Assembly: GCA_963678675.1 (NCBI GenBank)
Contig: OY783198.1
Span: 6,639,001-6,703,000, forward strand
Direction: 5' to 3'
Length of the DNA: 64,000 nt
Source: Xiphydria camelus
Lineage: Eukaryota; Arthropoda; Insecta; Hymenoptera; Xiphydriidae
Shown here: positions 1 to 10,796 of the stretch, in pieces
Position numbering within the stretch: position 1 is the first letter of the stretch
How the letters are laid out: every line of letters begins with the position of its first letter
Notes under the pieces: model-generated
The model's database searches: none
Told to the model about the DNA's origin: nothing
The model's input: only the letters and a program-made list of their open reading frames with translations
Made by a program: the position numbers and the translations under genes

Positions 1-1788
1 CCCTGTATATCCTCGTCCTTCCTTTGCTTTCGAGATTTCCCATATCGTTTCGTCCCCCTTCCTCTCTTTATCGAGTCCCGTCGGCAGAGATTACCCACCA
101 CCTCCTTCTCTTCTTCTTCCCTATCTCCCCTCCTCCGCGGTCTCCTTCGTCCTCGCCCCCTGTAATTCAATCTTCCACACCTACGAGGATCTTAATCCCG
201 AGATTATGCCGGCCTAATGTCCAAAAAAGAAGAACAGGAGGGATTCCATAACCTCCCCGATGTGGGAGACACGGTCGATCTCGATCTTCTTTTCGCTCGC
301 TCCTTCGCTCGCTTATATGTATGTATCTTCGGCATCACTGATCCCCCACTCGCCGGTCCGAAGAGATGCGTTCATAATCGAAATTAATTCGAAGTCTCTA
401 CCTTGCCGCGACCCGACGCGCGGGACTCGCGACTTTTTTGCTCGCGTTTGCCATTGGATCATTTGCGTTTTTCTCGGAGATCCGCTCGCAGCGTATTTAT
501 TCTAGGGATTAGGCGGGTATGTTATTATTTGAGAGAGATGCAGAAACATTTTAACGTATTTATGTATAGGTATTTCATAAGTAGGAATGTGTTATGTACC
601 TAATTAGTAGAATGAGATTCGTTTTATTTCTCCTTATATTATATCTTGATTTTTGGGTACCTTCGAAATAGATAATTAAGCTTATCGGTCGTCGATTTGG
701 AGAGGTAAGTTCATCGTAACTAAAACGTATACCTACCTGTAGTTTGGAAGAGTTACGATTAGGACGAAAGTTAGGCGTACACTTAAATCATGATTATTTT
801 TCATCTCCTATTTTATCGTCCAAATTGGAAGAACCTTTTTTGAAGATTAAATCTCGATCTACAAAAAAAGTTGCACTCCAATATCAGGTAAAAACTTATG
901 AAGCCGTAAAAAAAGAATCACGGAAGACTAAAGTATAGGTAAATAACTAATTCATTATATTAGCTGCTGTTCGAAAATACAAACAGATGATTATTTCTAT
1001 TATACTATAAATAAAATATGTAGAATACAGGCACATTTTCAGCGATAGAAAATAGTGTCAACTAGAAATTATGTATAATAACAACAAAATAAAGTAAGAA
1101 GCGGTACTCGAATTAGTCCCCGATCATCTAATCACAATGACAGGTGAAGAACGAGGGCTAATTTAAGTACATCCCATCCCGCCCCACTTTCGAATACCAA
1201 TTTTAATTTCATCAGAGCCGGGCATTCACCGATTTGCCGTACGTAACATTTTCGACCTCATAACTAACCCCCACTCCAGCGTTGCCTCCGTTAAAAACCA
1301 ACCCGAAAACACAGGTGTCCCTCGTCCGGAGGGTATCGGCTCTCTTGGCTCTCGGTCGCGACAAAAAGCGAGACGAAGAAAGGTGCCCGCCTCTCGCCCC
1401 CTCTCGGGCGCTTTAAATTAAAACCGAAATCTGTTCCTCGGACCCTCTCGCGCTCGGGGAAAACAGAGTCTTTGTTTCGGGGACAGCGCGCGCTTGAACC
1501 ATAGTTCCACGGAACATTAACCGACCGGCGAGCATAACACGAGCTACATCACAGGCAGCTGCTTATACGGCGCTGCAACAGCGAATCTCTAGACGCGAAC
1601 GTTAACGACGATTCGCATTTGTCGGCGCCGTAATGCATCGCAAACTGAAGCGCTGTCTCTACGCTGTTCTGTAAACTAGGGATGATGATGACCGGGTCAA
1701 ATTAGGCTGATGTAAACGATAATTTTGTGAATTTTAGACATTAACAATTTTTTTTTAAATTTATTTATAGTTCTATCATCTTTTAAAT
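1..1788. other. single-copy DNA, no gene seen
   Basis: The first 500 bases are pyrimidine-rich on the plus strand and CpG-rich. Bases 520-1150 are AT-rich, and 1200-1680 are CpG-rich again. No conserved domain, RNA fold or terminal inverted repeat stands out. The open frames here are short and low in complexity. The block could be host intron or intergenic DNA. Confidence 0.5.
743..887 (+). other. weak candidate exon (unrecognised open frame)
   Basis: A frame is open from 720 to a stop at 936-938, with fairly balanced codons and no low-complexity bias. It contains no ATG at its start: the first leucine codon is TTG at 744. It is bounded by a plausible acceptor (AG at 741-742 after a C/T-rich run) and a plausible donor (CAG then GTAAAA at 885-893). 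The peptide is lysine- and leucine-rich and resembles no family I know. Chance is the likelier explanation. It is listed only because it is the least biased open frame in the first kilobases. Confidence 0.1.
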
Positions 1789-2231
1789 AGGGTGGCTGCA
1801 GATCTGGAAAACTGAGAAAACCGGGAAATATCAGGGAGTTTGATCTGTCAGGGAAAAGTCAGAGAAATGTCAGGGAAATTTGGATTTTTATACTGGAAAT
1901 TATAGATAAAATAGAGTTAACTTCTCTAAATTTCACCGTTGATACATTTCATAATTGAACTTACGCTGCTGCTTCAGATATTTTCAGTAGTAGTGCACGT
2001 GTTTCTCATCGACTAAAATTAAGGTCTCTTATCAACAACGTTATTTTCTTAACGTATAAACGTTTCTATAACCTCGTGTTCTTGTATTACAATGATTTAT
2101 AGCTTTATTGTGATTTGACTATACAAAACTCCTAATATTAAAAAAAATACTTGAAAAATTTGACCTGAAATAGTCAAGGAAAAATTAAGGAATAGTCAGG
2201 AAATTCTATAATCAAATTTTTGCAGCCACCC
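1789..2231. mobile_element. hAT-like non-autonomous element
   Basis: The ends are inverted copies of GGGTGGCTGCA (left 1790, right 2221-2231). They are flanked by TTTTAAA on both sides, consistent with a short target duplication but offset by a base or two. Both subterminal zones carry repeats of the type GTCAGGGAAA, direct at 1847-1882 and diverged and inverted in meaning near 2170-2205. This clustering of short motifs near the ends is typical of hAT transposase binding sites. There is no transposase. The hAT assignment is inference from the ends. Confidence 0.6.
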
Positions 2232-3028
2232 TTTTAAAGCTAGGTAAATTTATATAAAATTTTTAGGTAAACTTATACATACCTTAAGTGATCGAGGAAT
2301 TTTGATAAATGAAACAAGTTTTCCATAACGAGCACTTTTCGAGGAAACTTAAATACTTGGAAACGGACCCTTGCGACTTAAAAAATTCGCCCCGATCATC
2401 ACCTCCCGCGACGGATCCTCCTCAAAGCCGGCGACGATGCCCCTTCGTTAAACGCGAATCATCCCACGAAGCGACGTCGACTGCAATCAACGGAACCGGC
2501 TTTCATTGTCGCGCCCCGCGCCTCCAGATCAGTCTCACGGTGAATCTAGCCGCCTCCGAACAAGAAAATACGAAAGACTCTACTCGCCCTATATATAGGC
2601 ACTCGCTACGGGTATAGCGCTGATGGAACTCGCGCACCGTGTAACGAGATAATAATTGTTGAAAAATGTCGCGAGTTACGCTCTCGTCCCCCACCTTGCC
2701 TCCCTTGTCTTTATCGCCGGGAGATTAGCATCTTCGCGGAGAGCCATTGTACTGGCATACCGAGGAACCGCTTCTCGCCGTCGCTATTGAAGTCGGCACG
2801 CGTTTCTAGGTATTGGTGAGGGCCCGCGGACACCGCGACGTTCGGGGTTATCCGGTTACACTCTACGTTATCCCTCGTAAGGTCCTCGGATCTATATTAT
2901 AGTCACAGCGTTCAATATTGATGAATTGTGACTGTGCGTTCAGAGATAATTTTCTGAAACTTGTAGACGTTGTTTTTTTTTTCTTAAAACAACAAAATTT
3001 CTACGATAAAAATAAGCGTGTAATTATT
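2232..3028. other. single-copy DNA, no gene seen
   Basis: A mostly CpG-rich block (2360-2890) with AT-rich edges. There is a TATATATA-type sequence at 2589-2597, but no downstream open frame or motif supports a promoter. I see no repeat ends. Confidence 0.4.
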
Positions 3029-3181
3029 CAAAGATAGATTACGATGTCAGAGAGAGAGAGCACATTTTATAAAATGTAATCCATCGGTAAAATATGCATT
3101 CTCTAGACCAGTAAGTCATATGTGACCCTTGCTAGTCTGGAATGCATATTTCGTGCGGACAGCGTAATCTACCCTTTGAAT
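3029..3181. repeat. imperfect hairpin, ~150 bp
   Basis: TTCAAAGATAGATTACG (from 3029) pairs with CGTAATCTACCCTTTGAA at the right edge. The inner arms ATATGCATTCTCTAGAC and GTCTGGAATGCATAT surround a loop at about 3110-3135. A GAGAGAGAG run sits in the left arm only. It may be a small foldback MITE or a hairpin RNA source. No target duplication was identified. Confidence 0.55.
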
Positions 3182-3552
3182 GCCCGTCCTAACAAAATAA
3201 AGGCTCGTGTACGTCTGTGTAATATTTCTATTTTCAAATCTTTGAGTGTTTTCCAACCATCGTCAAGTCAAAGGGCGCGTGCCACGTAAAGGCGATGACG
3301 AATTCGTATGCGCTCTGCTCAGTTCTATAAAAAAGGACTAATTAGATTTAAAGTTTTCGCGATATTAAGAGGTACACAATTTAACAATACATTTAAAGAA
3401 CTCAATCAATTTTATTAATAATCAGAGTATATACATTTATTTTTGATTTCCGATTTTGGTTCATATTTGACCCGAAGGTCTTACATAAGTGTACAGTCAA
3501 GATAGGCAAGATTTTCGTCGCGAATAGGAAGGAGAAGAAGAAGATGCATTTA

Positions 3553-3917
3553 TTAACCTTCCGTTAGGCGCGTCAGCTGATGAGACACCCTTAGTCGCTA
3601 TATGGGTCTGTCAGACCCATATCAGTAAATATCTTATTTCTTATAATCGTGACGCGTTTAAAATTAAATTAAATGATCAACACAATAACTTCCCTTTCTG
3701 CGATATGCACAGTGATTTAAAATAAATAATTTACAACTTTATTTAAACAAATTTAAAAAAATTACAAACCGGGATATAAGACTCAAGTAAATCATTCTAA
3801 AAACATCCCTCTGAGATGTCACAAAGCGACAATGGTGTGGCTCTAATAGTTTTCCAACAATTAGCAAATAAAAACGCTATGGGTCTGTCAGATCCATAGC
3901 GACTAACGGAGGGTTAA
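3553..3917. mobile_element. piggyBac-like MITE with TTAA sites
   Basis: The 365-bp element begins TTAACCTTCCGTTAG and ends with the inverted copy CTAACGGAGGGTTAA. Both ends carry the TTAA target that piggyBac elements duplicate. Just inside each end is a second inverted motif, TTAGTCGCTAT with GGGTCTGTCAGACCCAT, and the latter is itself a 17-bp palindrome. No coding capacity remains. The superfamily call rests on TTAA plus the CCC-type terminus. Confidence 0.75.
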
Positions 3918-4735
3918 TGGCTAAAGAAAGCGGGATTGAGGTGGAATTCGAACAGCGTGAAGAAGGGGAGGAACGAAAGGGACCATTAAGTATACCGGCA
4001 CCTACAGGTGCATAAGCATCGCACTGGTCTTCGACCAATTTCTCCCGAGACTTTTTTCCCTTATTTTTACTCTATATACCCTTCCGGAGAATCCCGCGCG
4101 CCGTACTGTCATTTCGGTGAGCCAAAAGCGAGGCAGTCGGAGGTGGGAGGCGAGCGGAGGATCGTTTCTGTTATTTCCATATTTCAAATTTCAATCTTGA
4201 AATTCTTCGCCTTTCTTTCCCCTCGTCTACGTGCACCTACCTACATACATACCTATCCACACGTCCGGGGTGGATCGTCGAGCCCTCTCTCCGGCACGTA
4301 TACGCGCGCGTCGGGCGTTCGCGTGTGCGTCGAGGATAGAGGGACGGGGCGAGAGGGTGAGGTGGGGGCAATCCATATATGCAGATCCGAGATTCGCGCG
4401 CCGGCGGGTTCGATTCCCGGCGAAGTTATTATCACATATATTAGACAACTGACCGTGCGAGGAGAGGGGTCTGCGGCACCCCCGGTACCGCCTCGCGAAC
4501 TAACCCCCGCGCCCCTCCGCCGCTCTCATACGAGATACAATATCGCTCCGACTCGGCCGTACCGCGGTTATGGTAAGGACCTTTTATTGTTTTATATTGT
4601 TTCCAGGGCGCCTTTATTATACGAGGATCTTTCGCTTCGCTTTCTTTCTCGCTCGGCGCGTTCGCGGGTTGGTGGGTGGTTCGAATAAAACGGTTAACTG
4701 AGTGGTTCGAGAATGATTAGTTATAGACGGAGAAA
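3918..4735. other. single-copy CpG-rich DNA, no gene seen
   Basis: The plus strand has a long open frame (4008-4688) overlapped by several frames on both strands. All are arginine- and proline-rich, as expected from CpG-rich DNA, so I do not call a gene. Near 4240-4255 there is a CTACATACATACCTATC-like run. Confidence 0.4.
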
Positions 4736-5181
4736 ATTGAACAGTAGCAACTGCTGTGCCAGGATAGGAAGTTGGTGAGAGCTTCAACGATATTATGTTG
4801 AACAATGTACAGCGTAGGAATCATTATTGTGGAAGTATTATAGTACTGATTACTATTTTGTAAATTACTTAACGCAATACTGTCGAAGCTGTTATTAACT
4901 TCTAGTTCCGGCGTACACTGAGAGAGGAGTTTATTTGTAGTTAATAAATGTACCTATATATACTTGATTATGGCGAAAGAAATATATATTTCGTTGGGCC
5001 AAACAAATATATGTTAATCATTAAAATGTCTCTTTGATTCAAACAGAAATAAAGTAATAGCTAACGAAAATTAGCTTAGCCCAAAGAAATATTTCTTTCG
5101 CCCTAATCGAGTATACGTATATTAATTATAAATAAACTGTTTTCTCCGTGTAGTAATCGTTATTATTCAATTTTCTCCGTG
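4736..5181. mobile_element. family D MITE, copy 1 (split by E1)
   Basis: It begins GACGGAGAAAATTGAACAGTA and ends with the inverted TTCAATTTTCTCCGTG. It shares its body with copy 2 at 37.43 kb, including CTGTCGAAGCTGT. The element is interrupted at 4916-5150 by family E copy 1. Copy 2 lacks that insert and shows the uninterrupted sequence GGCATAGTAATCG, which proves the nesting and its TA target. Confidence 0.75.
4916..5150. mobile_element. family E MITE, copy 1 (nested in D1)
   Basis: CACTGAGAG at the left and TTTTCTCCGTG at the right are flanked by TA on both sides. The interior is a long imperfect inverted repeat (GCGAAAGAAATAT against ATATTTCTTTCGC) with a GTTGGGCCAAACAAATAT motif shared with the copy at about 10.98-11.28 kb. 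It has no coding content. Confidence 0.7.
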
Positions 5182-5278
5182 TATTTACTTGAAAAAAGAG
5201 CAACTATCAAATTTTATTACGTTATTTATAATTACAGTTTAATCGAAATTAAAATTGAGTAGAAGCAAGAATATTTTA

Positions 5279-5495
5279 TTAGGTTGTAACATAAATTTGG
5301 AATAATTCTTGTTTTTTCAGGTGTGTAAAGCAAATTCAGTGACGTGTTATACGTCATTTGAAAAAGCTCGTTTTCTTGCGGTTATTTTAAGGTATAAACT
5401 ATTTTGCTGTGGTTCGTGGTTAAAAAGTTACGCCGTTTAGAACAATGTCGACTCAACGTCAAAAACGTTATTCCAAATTTATGTTACAACCTAAT
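5279..5495. mobile_element. mariner-type MITE, TTAGGTTG ends
   Basis: A 217-bp element with near-perfect ~27-bp inverted repeats beginning TTAGGTTGTAACATAAAT, bordered by TA. TTAGGTTG ends are typical of insect mariner elements. The interior is too short for a transposase; a short frame inside (about 5349-5450) is disrupted. It is likely an internally deleted derivative. Confidence 0.75.
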
Positions 5496-6227
5496 AGTTG
5501 ATCTTTTGTGTGCCATTTAAGTATAGAATGATAATTAACCCCATCTTACCCTAAAATTGAAACAAAACGATATCCGGTATTCGTATCTATCGCCTCCCTC
5601 GTTTTTCTATCTCGGCGCGTACAAAAATCGACGATCGCGCCTCGCAAAAAGATCATCCTAATCGACGCCTCCTTTCGAAGTCTCGAGTCGACGAGGTCGA
5701 GCTGGACGGATATCGATTCGCGCTCGAGGGTAGTCAATTACCCCGCGCGTTGAGCGGGATCGCAGACCACAGGCCAATCGAACTTCGTACTGAAGGCGAC
5801 TGCGCTACTCGGGCACTCACACTCACTCGTCGCGTACCGTACGCACTTTTTCGCCGGCGACCCTTACTCCACGTATACGTATAGAGAAACAGCCCGCCCA
5901 CACGAAGACGCGCCTCGTATTTACCTTGCGGTTTCGATCTGACCTTATTTAAATATAAATTACACGACCACGGGCCGTCCGTTATTATCCCACAGCTCTC
6001 CTTACCCGACGTACGCGCTCGCTCGTATGCACCATATGAACTCGCGAGATATATCGAACAGTTGCGTTAGATATATGACGAACTTTTGAAGGAGATACCG
6101 CGCTGTGGAGCTGATTCCTAGCATCGATTATCCAAATTTAATTGACAATTTTTTTAATTTCACAAGTTAGAAGAGATATTGTGATTTAATTCTAATTGAT
6201 TTTCTCTCGATGCGCTCATATTATATA
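5496..6227. other. single-copy CpG-rich DNA, no gene seen
   Basis: Bases 5570-6060 are strongly CpG-rich with dense CGA/TCG trinucleotides. The frames open on both strands are biased and unrecognisable. Bases 6130-6225 are AT-rich and lead into the next element. Confidence 0.4.
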
Positions 6228-6364
6228 CAGGGTGTAATGGCCAAGAGTGCTGAAACAGGAGAAGAGCCTAATTCAGTTCAGAGTTTATACACTGACCAAT
6301 GGTAAGACATCCTACGATCTCCTCACTTTGATACAGAGTCCAGCTGAGTGAATTCCGAGGACTG

Positions 6365-7490
6365 CACTGAGGGAAAAGGTCTAGTTGAATACGAATCTTA
6401 AAAAAAAATGTATTTGAGATAAATAAGAATTTATTCACATCGAAAAAAGTCTATTTAAATTTGATAAATATTTTACATAGGGTAAGAGTCCGGGATAGTT
6501 CGACCACTTTTTCCATTAGCGCCAAAATCTTCTAAATTTCAATAGATATGGACATTTTTACAAATTCGTAGGGAAGGATAAACATTTACTTTTCATTTAT
6601 AATGTTTTAATTGAAGAAAGTAACGTTTACTAAACAGTTATTATACAAAAAAATAAATAATGCATCGGTCGGTCTCACCCTTACTGTCCGGGTGAGTTTG
6701 ACCACTAAAACAGGCAAGTACAAATAAATTCAAACGAATTATAACTAATATAAAGTTGAATAACTAGTAACAATAACTGATAATTGTATTATCATTTTAG
6801 GTGTTGTCTTACGCCTATGGTAAATGTTAGGCATATTGATCTGAAATAGTACATTTTATTTATTATACAATACTCGTGCTTGCTATAATTAGGTAAAACT
6901 AATATTTATTTTACACCGGTATTTTTGCTTTCAAAAATTTGAGTGGTTGGTCTATCCCAAGTCAAAGTGGTCGGACTATCCCAAAATACTGGGAGAAATC
7001 GATCACCTTGTTCGTCTGAAACCGTTCAGGTTATGTATAGGAATCTTAGTGTAAAGTGTAGCATAACATGCTCTGTACTCAATAAAACAGTATTTACTAT
7101 AATAAACTTACCTGCTTGGAAGTGGTGTTATAAACACCGTTATTATCGGAAAATTATGGGTACCCTCGAAAACAATACGTGGCGAATAATTATTGAAAAC
7201 TGATTTAGAACGCCGTTTCCACGAGGAACTATATCAACAATGGCTACGCGCTAAATAGAAAAGTACTGGCTGAGCCATTTGTTGGTTAGTTTCTGAATTA
7301 TTGGTACTGGTCGCTCTATCCCGGTGGTCGAACTATCCCGGACTTCCCCTATCTTTTTAATCGAGTACACAAACCTAGTAAAACATTTATCCAATTCAAA
7401 TAGACTTTTGTTCGATGTGCATAAATTCCTATTCATCGCAAATAAATTGTTCTATTAGGTTCGTATTCAATTAAACCTTTTCCCTGGGTG
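6365..7490. mobile_element. family F MITE, copy 1 (middle of the nest)
   Basis: CACTGAGGGAAAAGGTCTAG at the left pairs with AAACCTTTTCCCTGGGTG at the right. The body matches copy 2 at 27.75-28.01 kb, for example TTAGGTTCGTATTCAA and TTGAGATAAATAGGAATTTATTC-type sequence. Copy 2 is about 255 bp and uninterrupted. This copy is enlarged by the insertion at 6481-7350. Confidence 0.75.
6481..7350. mobile_element. pogo/Tigger-like non-autonomous element (innermost)
   Basis: Inverted ends carry GTCCGGGATAGTTCGACCAC (left about 6488-6507), next to a TA on each side. The right end repeats the motif in a second form, GGTCGCTCTATCCCGG. Further internal copies appear near 6690 (GTCCGGGTGAGTTTGACCAC) and 6945-6985 (GGTCGGACTATCCC, TTGGTCTATCCC). 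The interior has an 86-residue open frame (6943-7203) of no recognisable family. The GG(GG)AAGTCCGGG-type end and TA target resemble pogo-like elements, which is inference. Confidence 0.65.
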
Positions 7491-7583
7491 TGAGATCTTG
7501 GGAAATCGTGTCATTGCTCAGTGTGTTAACTTTGAACAGGATTAGGCTCCTCCTATTTCAGCCCTCTTAGCCATTACACCCTG

Positions 7584-8199
7584 CATATGTGCACCCCATT
7601 CGCAGAGCGCGATGCATCTGTGCACGGATGCATCATCTTCACGCCCAGGTGTGAACTCCGCTTAAAAAACCGTCGAGATGGTGGTATGGATAGATCTTCG
7701 CGTCCCCGGCTGAGAACCGCTGGCACCTTGGACCCTTTGTGCTCTCGGATAACTATCATTATGTGATCGTAATGACGCGAGATTATCGGTCTCGTTGGCC
7801 CGGGGTCGCGAGGAACCCCCTCTCGGTACCCCCGCCGCATATTGCCGCGCAATATCGCCTTCTCGGAAGAGGCGCATCGATGAATATTAATTATTATTCA
7901 CCGCGTCGTCGTGGGTGCCCCGTCGCCCGCGCGCCCGGTGGATATTCGTCCGGCGTCGATCGATGCTAATTTATCGCCCGAGGCGATATCCCGCGAGGAG
8001 TGAAACTCGATCGAGTTCCATTTATTTTCCCTCTCTCTTGAGATCCACTCGTATTATATACTGTGATATTGATAATAATAATAATATTTAGAGGTCACGA
8101 GAGCATTTTGCATTTCTTTTTTCATATTTCGTCATTTTCTTCAATTCTTAATTTCATATTAAGTTCTTGTCTTATTTACATTCCGATGCTACGTTCGAG
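7584..8199. other. single-copy DNA, no gene seen
   Basis: CpG-rich from 7600 to 8030, with nested frames on both strands that look compositional. AT-rich from 8035, including a (TAA)n run at about 8071-8087. Confidence 0.4.
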
Positions 8200-8498
8200 T
8201 TCAATTGCAAATCGGCTAATTGAACAAACGTGACAAGCCATAAAATCATTTTATTGAGAAGACGAGTTTAGAAGTTTCAAAGAAATCTGTAAAATGCATA
8301 TTTGATTAATACAACCCCTCAGTGTTTTTAACAGATGTACCTACTCTAGCTCATATATTAATGTCTACAATATCTTAAAGTATGAAACAAAAATGCAGGG
8401 GACTACTACAAAGTAAACTGTTTATTTCTGAACAGAGTACCTATGGCTTGTCACGTTTTTCCAATAAGCCCTTCAATTGCAAATCGGCTAATTGAACA
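8200..8498. mobile_element. element bracketed by a 27-bp exact direct repeat
   Basis: Positions 8200-8226 and 8472-8498 are identical over 27 bases (TTCAATTGCAAATCGG then CTAATTGAACA). Immediately inside is a perfect 17-bp inverted repeat, AAACGTGACAAGCCATA, at 8226-8242 and 8442-8458. The right side has an extra TTCCAATAAGCCCTTCAA, matching the end of the element at 60.55 kb (CAATAAACCCTTCAATT). The left counterpart of that tail is missing. It may be a one-end-truncated relative with an unusually long target duplication, or the repeat may come from microhomology-mediated repair. Confidence 0.6.
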
Positions 8499-9548
8499 TT
8501 CTACACATTTGTTTCTCATAATAAACAAATAATTATCATTAAACTATTAAAGAAGAATTCAAGATCGTCTTTCTCTTCGCCCCAACGTTATTCGCTCGGA
8601 CCTGGGATACGCGTATCGCGTCGAGTGCGCGCTATGCGCGAGTTACATGACGTCGGTCGCGACGTTGGTGCCGTGGGGGCTCTCGGTACCCCACGGCACA
8701 CGGCCGAGGGGAATAACGCACAATGCCAGCCAGGCTTCTCACAATGAGACTCGAGAGCGTGGCCGTCGCGCTTGCGGGCAAAAAGTTAATTCATTTTCAG
8801 CGTTTTTACCTCGATACCAGAATATTACCGCGCAGGGGTGCTCAACCGAGCTGCCAAGCGTGAGAACCGGGTGGCTGTATTTTCTCTCCTCTCCCCCTCC
8901 CTTTCGCCTTGGATTTCCACGGACCCGCTTCTGAGGCGGAAATCGATCTCGAATCGACGCGGTATTTGAGGATCCGAGAAGTGGGACGGGGATGGAGATT
9001 AAAAGAGAGAGAGAGGGGGGGGGCGCGGAAATAGACGAACAGAGACCGAGCCTCTCGATCGGTCTTCCCGCGCGTCTCTCCGCGTGGAAAGATCTCATTT
9101 CGAGGCGATCTTCTTAACCCGTGCCTGTACGCTCGATCTGAATCGATCGATCGGACAAAAAAATCAAATCAAACCAATGACTTCTCAATTTCGAGCGGGC
9201 GCAAAAAAGCCTCGTCGACGAGCGGGGGGGGGGGGGGATAGGGGAAGCGAGGGCAGGACCGGGGAACACTCGCGATCGACTGTATTTAGATTTGACCACG
9301 TGTTCATTCTGGAGTACGCCGCGTGGAATGGAGTGTGGGTCGAGAGGAATTGTTTTTTTTTTCTCTCCTCCACTCCTTCCCTTTCTTCGCTACGTATACC
9401 TATACAGGCGGTTCCGCGTAACTTCTTATCTCCGGCAACACTATACGTCATATTGCCTCTGCGACGGAAGTAGCGATTGTCCATTCCGTGGCACTCGTGT
9501 TATGGAAGGTTACAATTCATCTGAAAAATCGGTGTAAATATTCGTAAT
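8499..9548. other. single-copy CpG-rich DNA with G tracts
   Basis: No gene is recognised. It contains a GAGAGAGAG-to-G run at 9003-9023 and a 14-G run at 9224-9237. Bases 9340-9500 are pyrimidine-rich. The overlapping frames on both strands are compositional. Confidence 0.4.
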
Positions 9549-9960
9549 ATTAAATATATCGCATTTGGAGATGAATTTTGGTGAGAAAGAGTGTCGTAAT
9601 TTGAAAAGTAGTTTTATTGAAAATGAATTAGGTCAACCGAAGGGTTTATAATATTATAATCAATTCAATGAGATCATTACTTTCTTGCGATATGCAATTC
9701 AATGTTGCATATCGCGATATTTCGTACTTTCGTCCTGATCACATCCACTCATTTGTGATATTTAAAATACCATATTTAGAAATCAATTTTGATGAGAAAA
9801 ATACGTAATTTTAAAAGCAGTTGTATTGAAAAAAAATTAGGTCAACCGAAGGGTTGATAACTAATTCAATGAGGTCATTATTTCGTTGCGATATGCAACT
9901 AAATTTTACATATCGCGATATTTCGTACTCTCGTCACGATCACTTCCACTCGTTCGCACT
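9549..9960 (+). repeat. tandem duplication, ~209-bp period
   Basis: Two diverged copies lie head to tail. GGTCAACCGAAGGGTT begins at 9631 and again at 9840. TGCGATATGCAA and CATATCGCGATATTTCGTAC recur at the same offset. The unit also contains the short inverted pair GCGATATGCAA/TTGCATATCGC. There is no target duplication or TIR, so this looks like a local duplication rather than an insertion. Confidence 0.8.
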
Positions 9961-10677
9961 TGCGTCAATTGCATTCCCACGAATTCTCCTCCCGATCGCT
10001 GCCCTCACCTGCCAACTCTCCGCCCATTCCCTCTCGCCGCGGGCCTCATCGCGAGACACTCCTCGCGAAGCGCGCAAACACGACGCAACCCGATGCAAAA
10101 CGCCACGGTTTGCGCCGCACCATAAGGTTCCGCGCACAACTACGCACCTTATATCAAGGGGGAGCAGGTGCGCGTGACAGATGGCGTCACTTCCGGCAGA
10201 TAGATTAAAATTTTATGGGATTTGTTAATTCCATTAGACGGAGGGCTACGCGGACCTCTTACCGCTCGGCGGCTTAATGGAATATGATAATTAGTCGCGC
10301 TACGTTTCTAATCTCATATCGCTCGATTTTTATTTCGAATCGTTACAGATAATGGGGCACTTTCGTGTGTCGGCTATAATTGTTTCAACCCCACCCTGAC
10401 GTGATCAGTAGTACGCACAATTTCTCCGCGCAACTTTTTTCTCGCATTTACGAACCCAGGAGTACGTTTTTCTTTGCCTCAGCCTCTCTGAACGACACAA
10501 CCCACCCTCCAGGACATTTTGTTTCATGTGAAATATGCGCGGGCAGAGGCCCATTAATGTCTTGGTACATAAGCAGGCGGCAGTTACGTAACTAACGACT
10601 TTTACATTACATATACATACCTGTAACGCGACAGTCGCATAACCGGTACAGTTGTGTAACTATGCGTAGCTTATATA
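9961..10677. other. single-copy DNA, no gene seen
   Basis: CpG-rich to 10330, then mixed. An AGATGGCG-containing stretch sits at 10181-10188. Several frames overlap on both strands with no recognisable domain. Confidence 0.35.
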
Positions 10678-10786
10678 TACTGCAGATTTTTACTGTATAT
10701 ACTTAAATTAAAAAACGACGTATACATATATTTATCGACGTCGTTTTAATTTAACTATATATATATACACAGTAAAAAATCTGCAG
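10678..10786. repeat. palindrome, ~45-bp arms
   Basis: CTGCAGATTTTTACTGTATA at the left pairs with TACACAGTAAAAAATCTGCAG at the right. The inner arms TTAAATTAAAAAACGACG and CGACGTCGTTTTAATTTAA flank a short AT-rich loop. It is probably a foldback MITE. Confidence 0.7.
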
Positions 10787-10796
10787 TGCGAACTTT

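Larger units (their letters stand above)
6228..7583. mobile_element. outer element of a three-level nest
   Basis: The ends are long inverted repeats: CAGGGTGTAATGGCCAAGAG at the left, and its diverged inverse ending at 7583, continuing to a shared GGAG..GAGCCTAAT about 45 bp in. About 230 bp of its own sequence remains on the two sides (6228-6364 and 7491-7583). The rest is an inserted family F MITE that is itself interrupted. CAGGGTG termini occur in several animal DNA-transposon groups, so I leave the superfamily open. Confidence 0.7.

Noticed and set aside
4395..4426. GGGTTCGATTCCCGG, resembling a tRNA T-arm and B box
   Set aside because: No A box or D-arm upstream at a suitable distance, no anticodon stem and no acceptor pairing, so not a tRNA.
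4008..4688. 226-residue open frame on the plus strand
   Set aside because: Rich in R, P and S, overlapped by long open frames in other phases on both strands, no domain. It is explained by CpG-rich composition with few stops.
9549..9960. Possible CRISPR-like or satellite array
   Set aside because: Only two diverged 209-bp units, no spacers, eukaryotic context.
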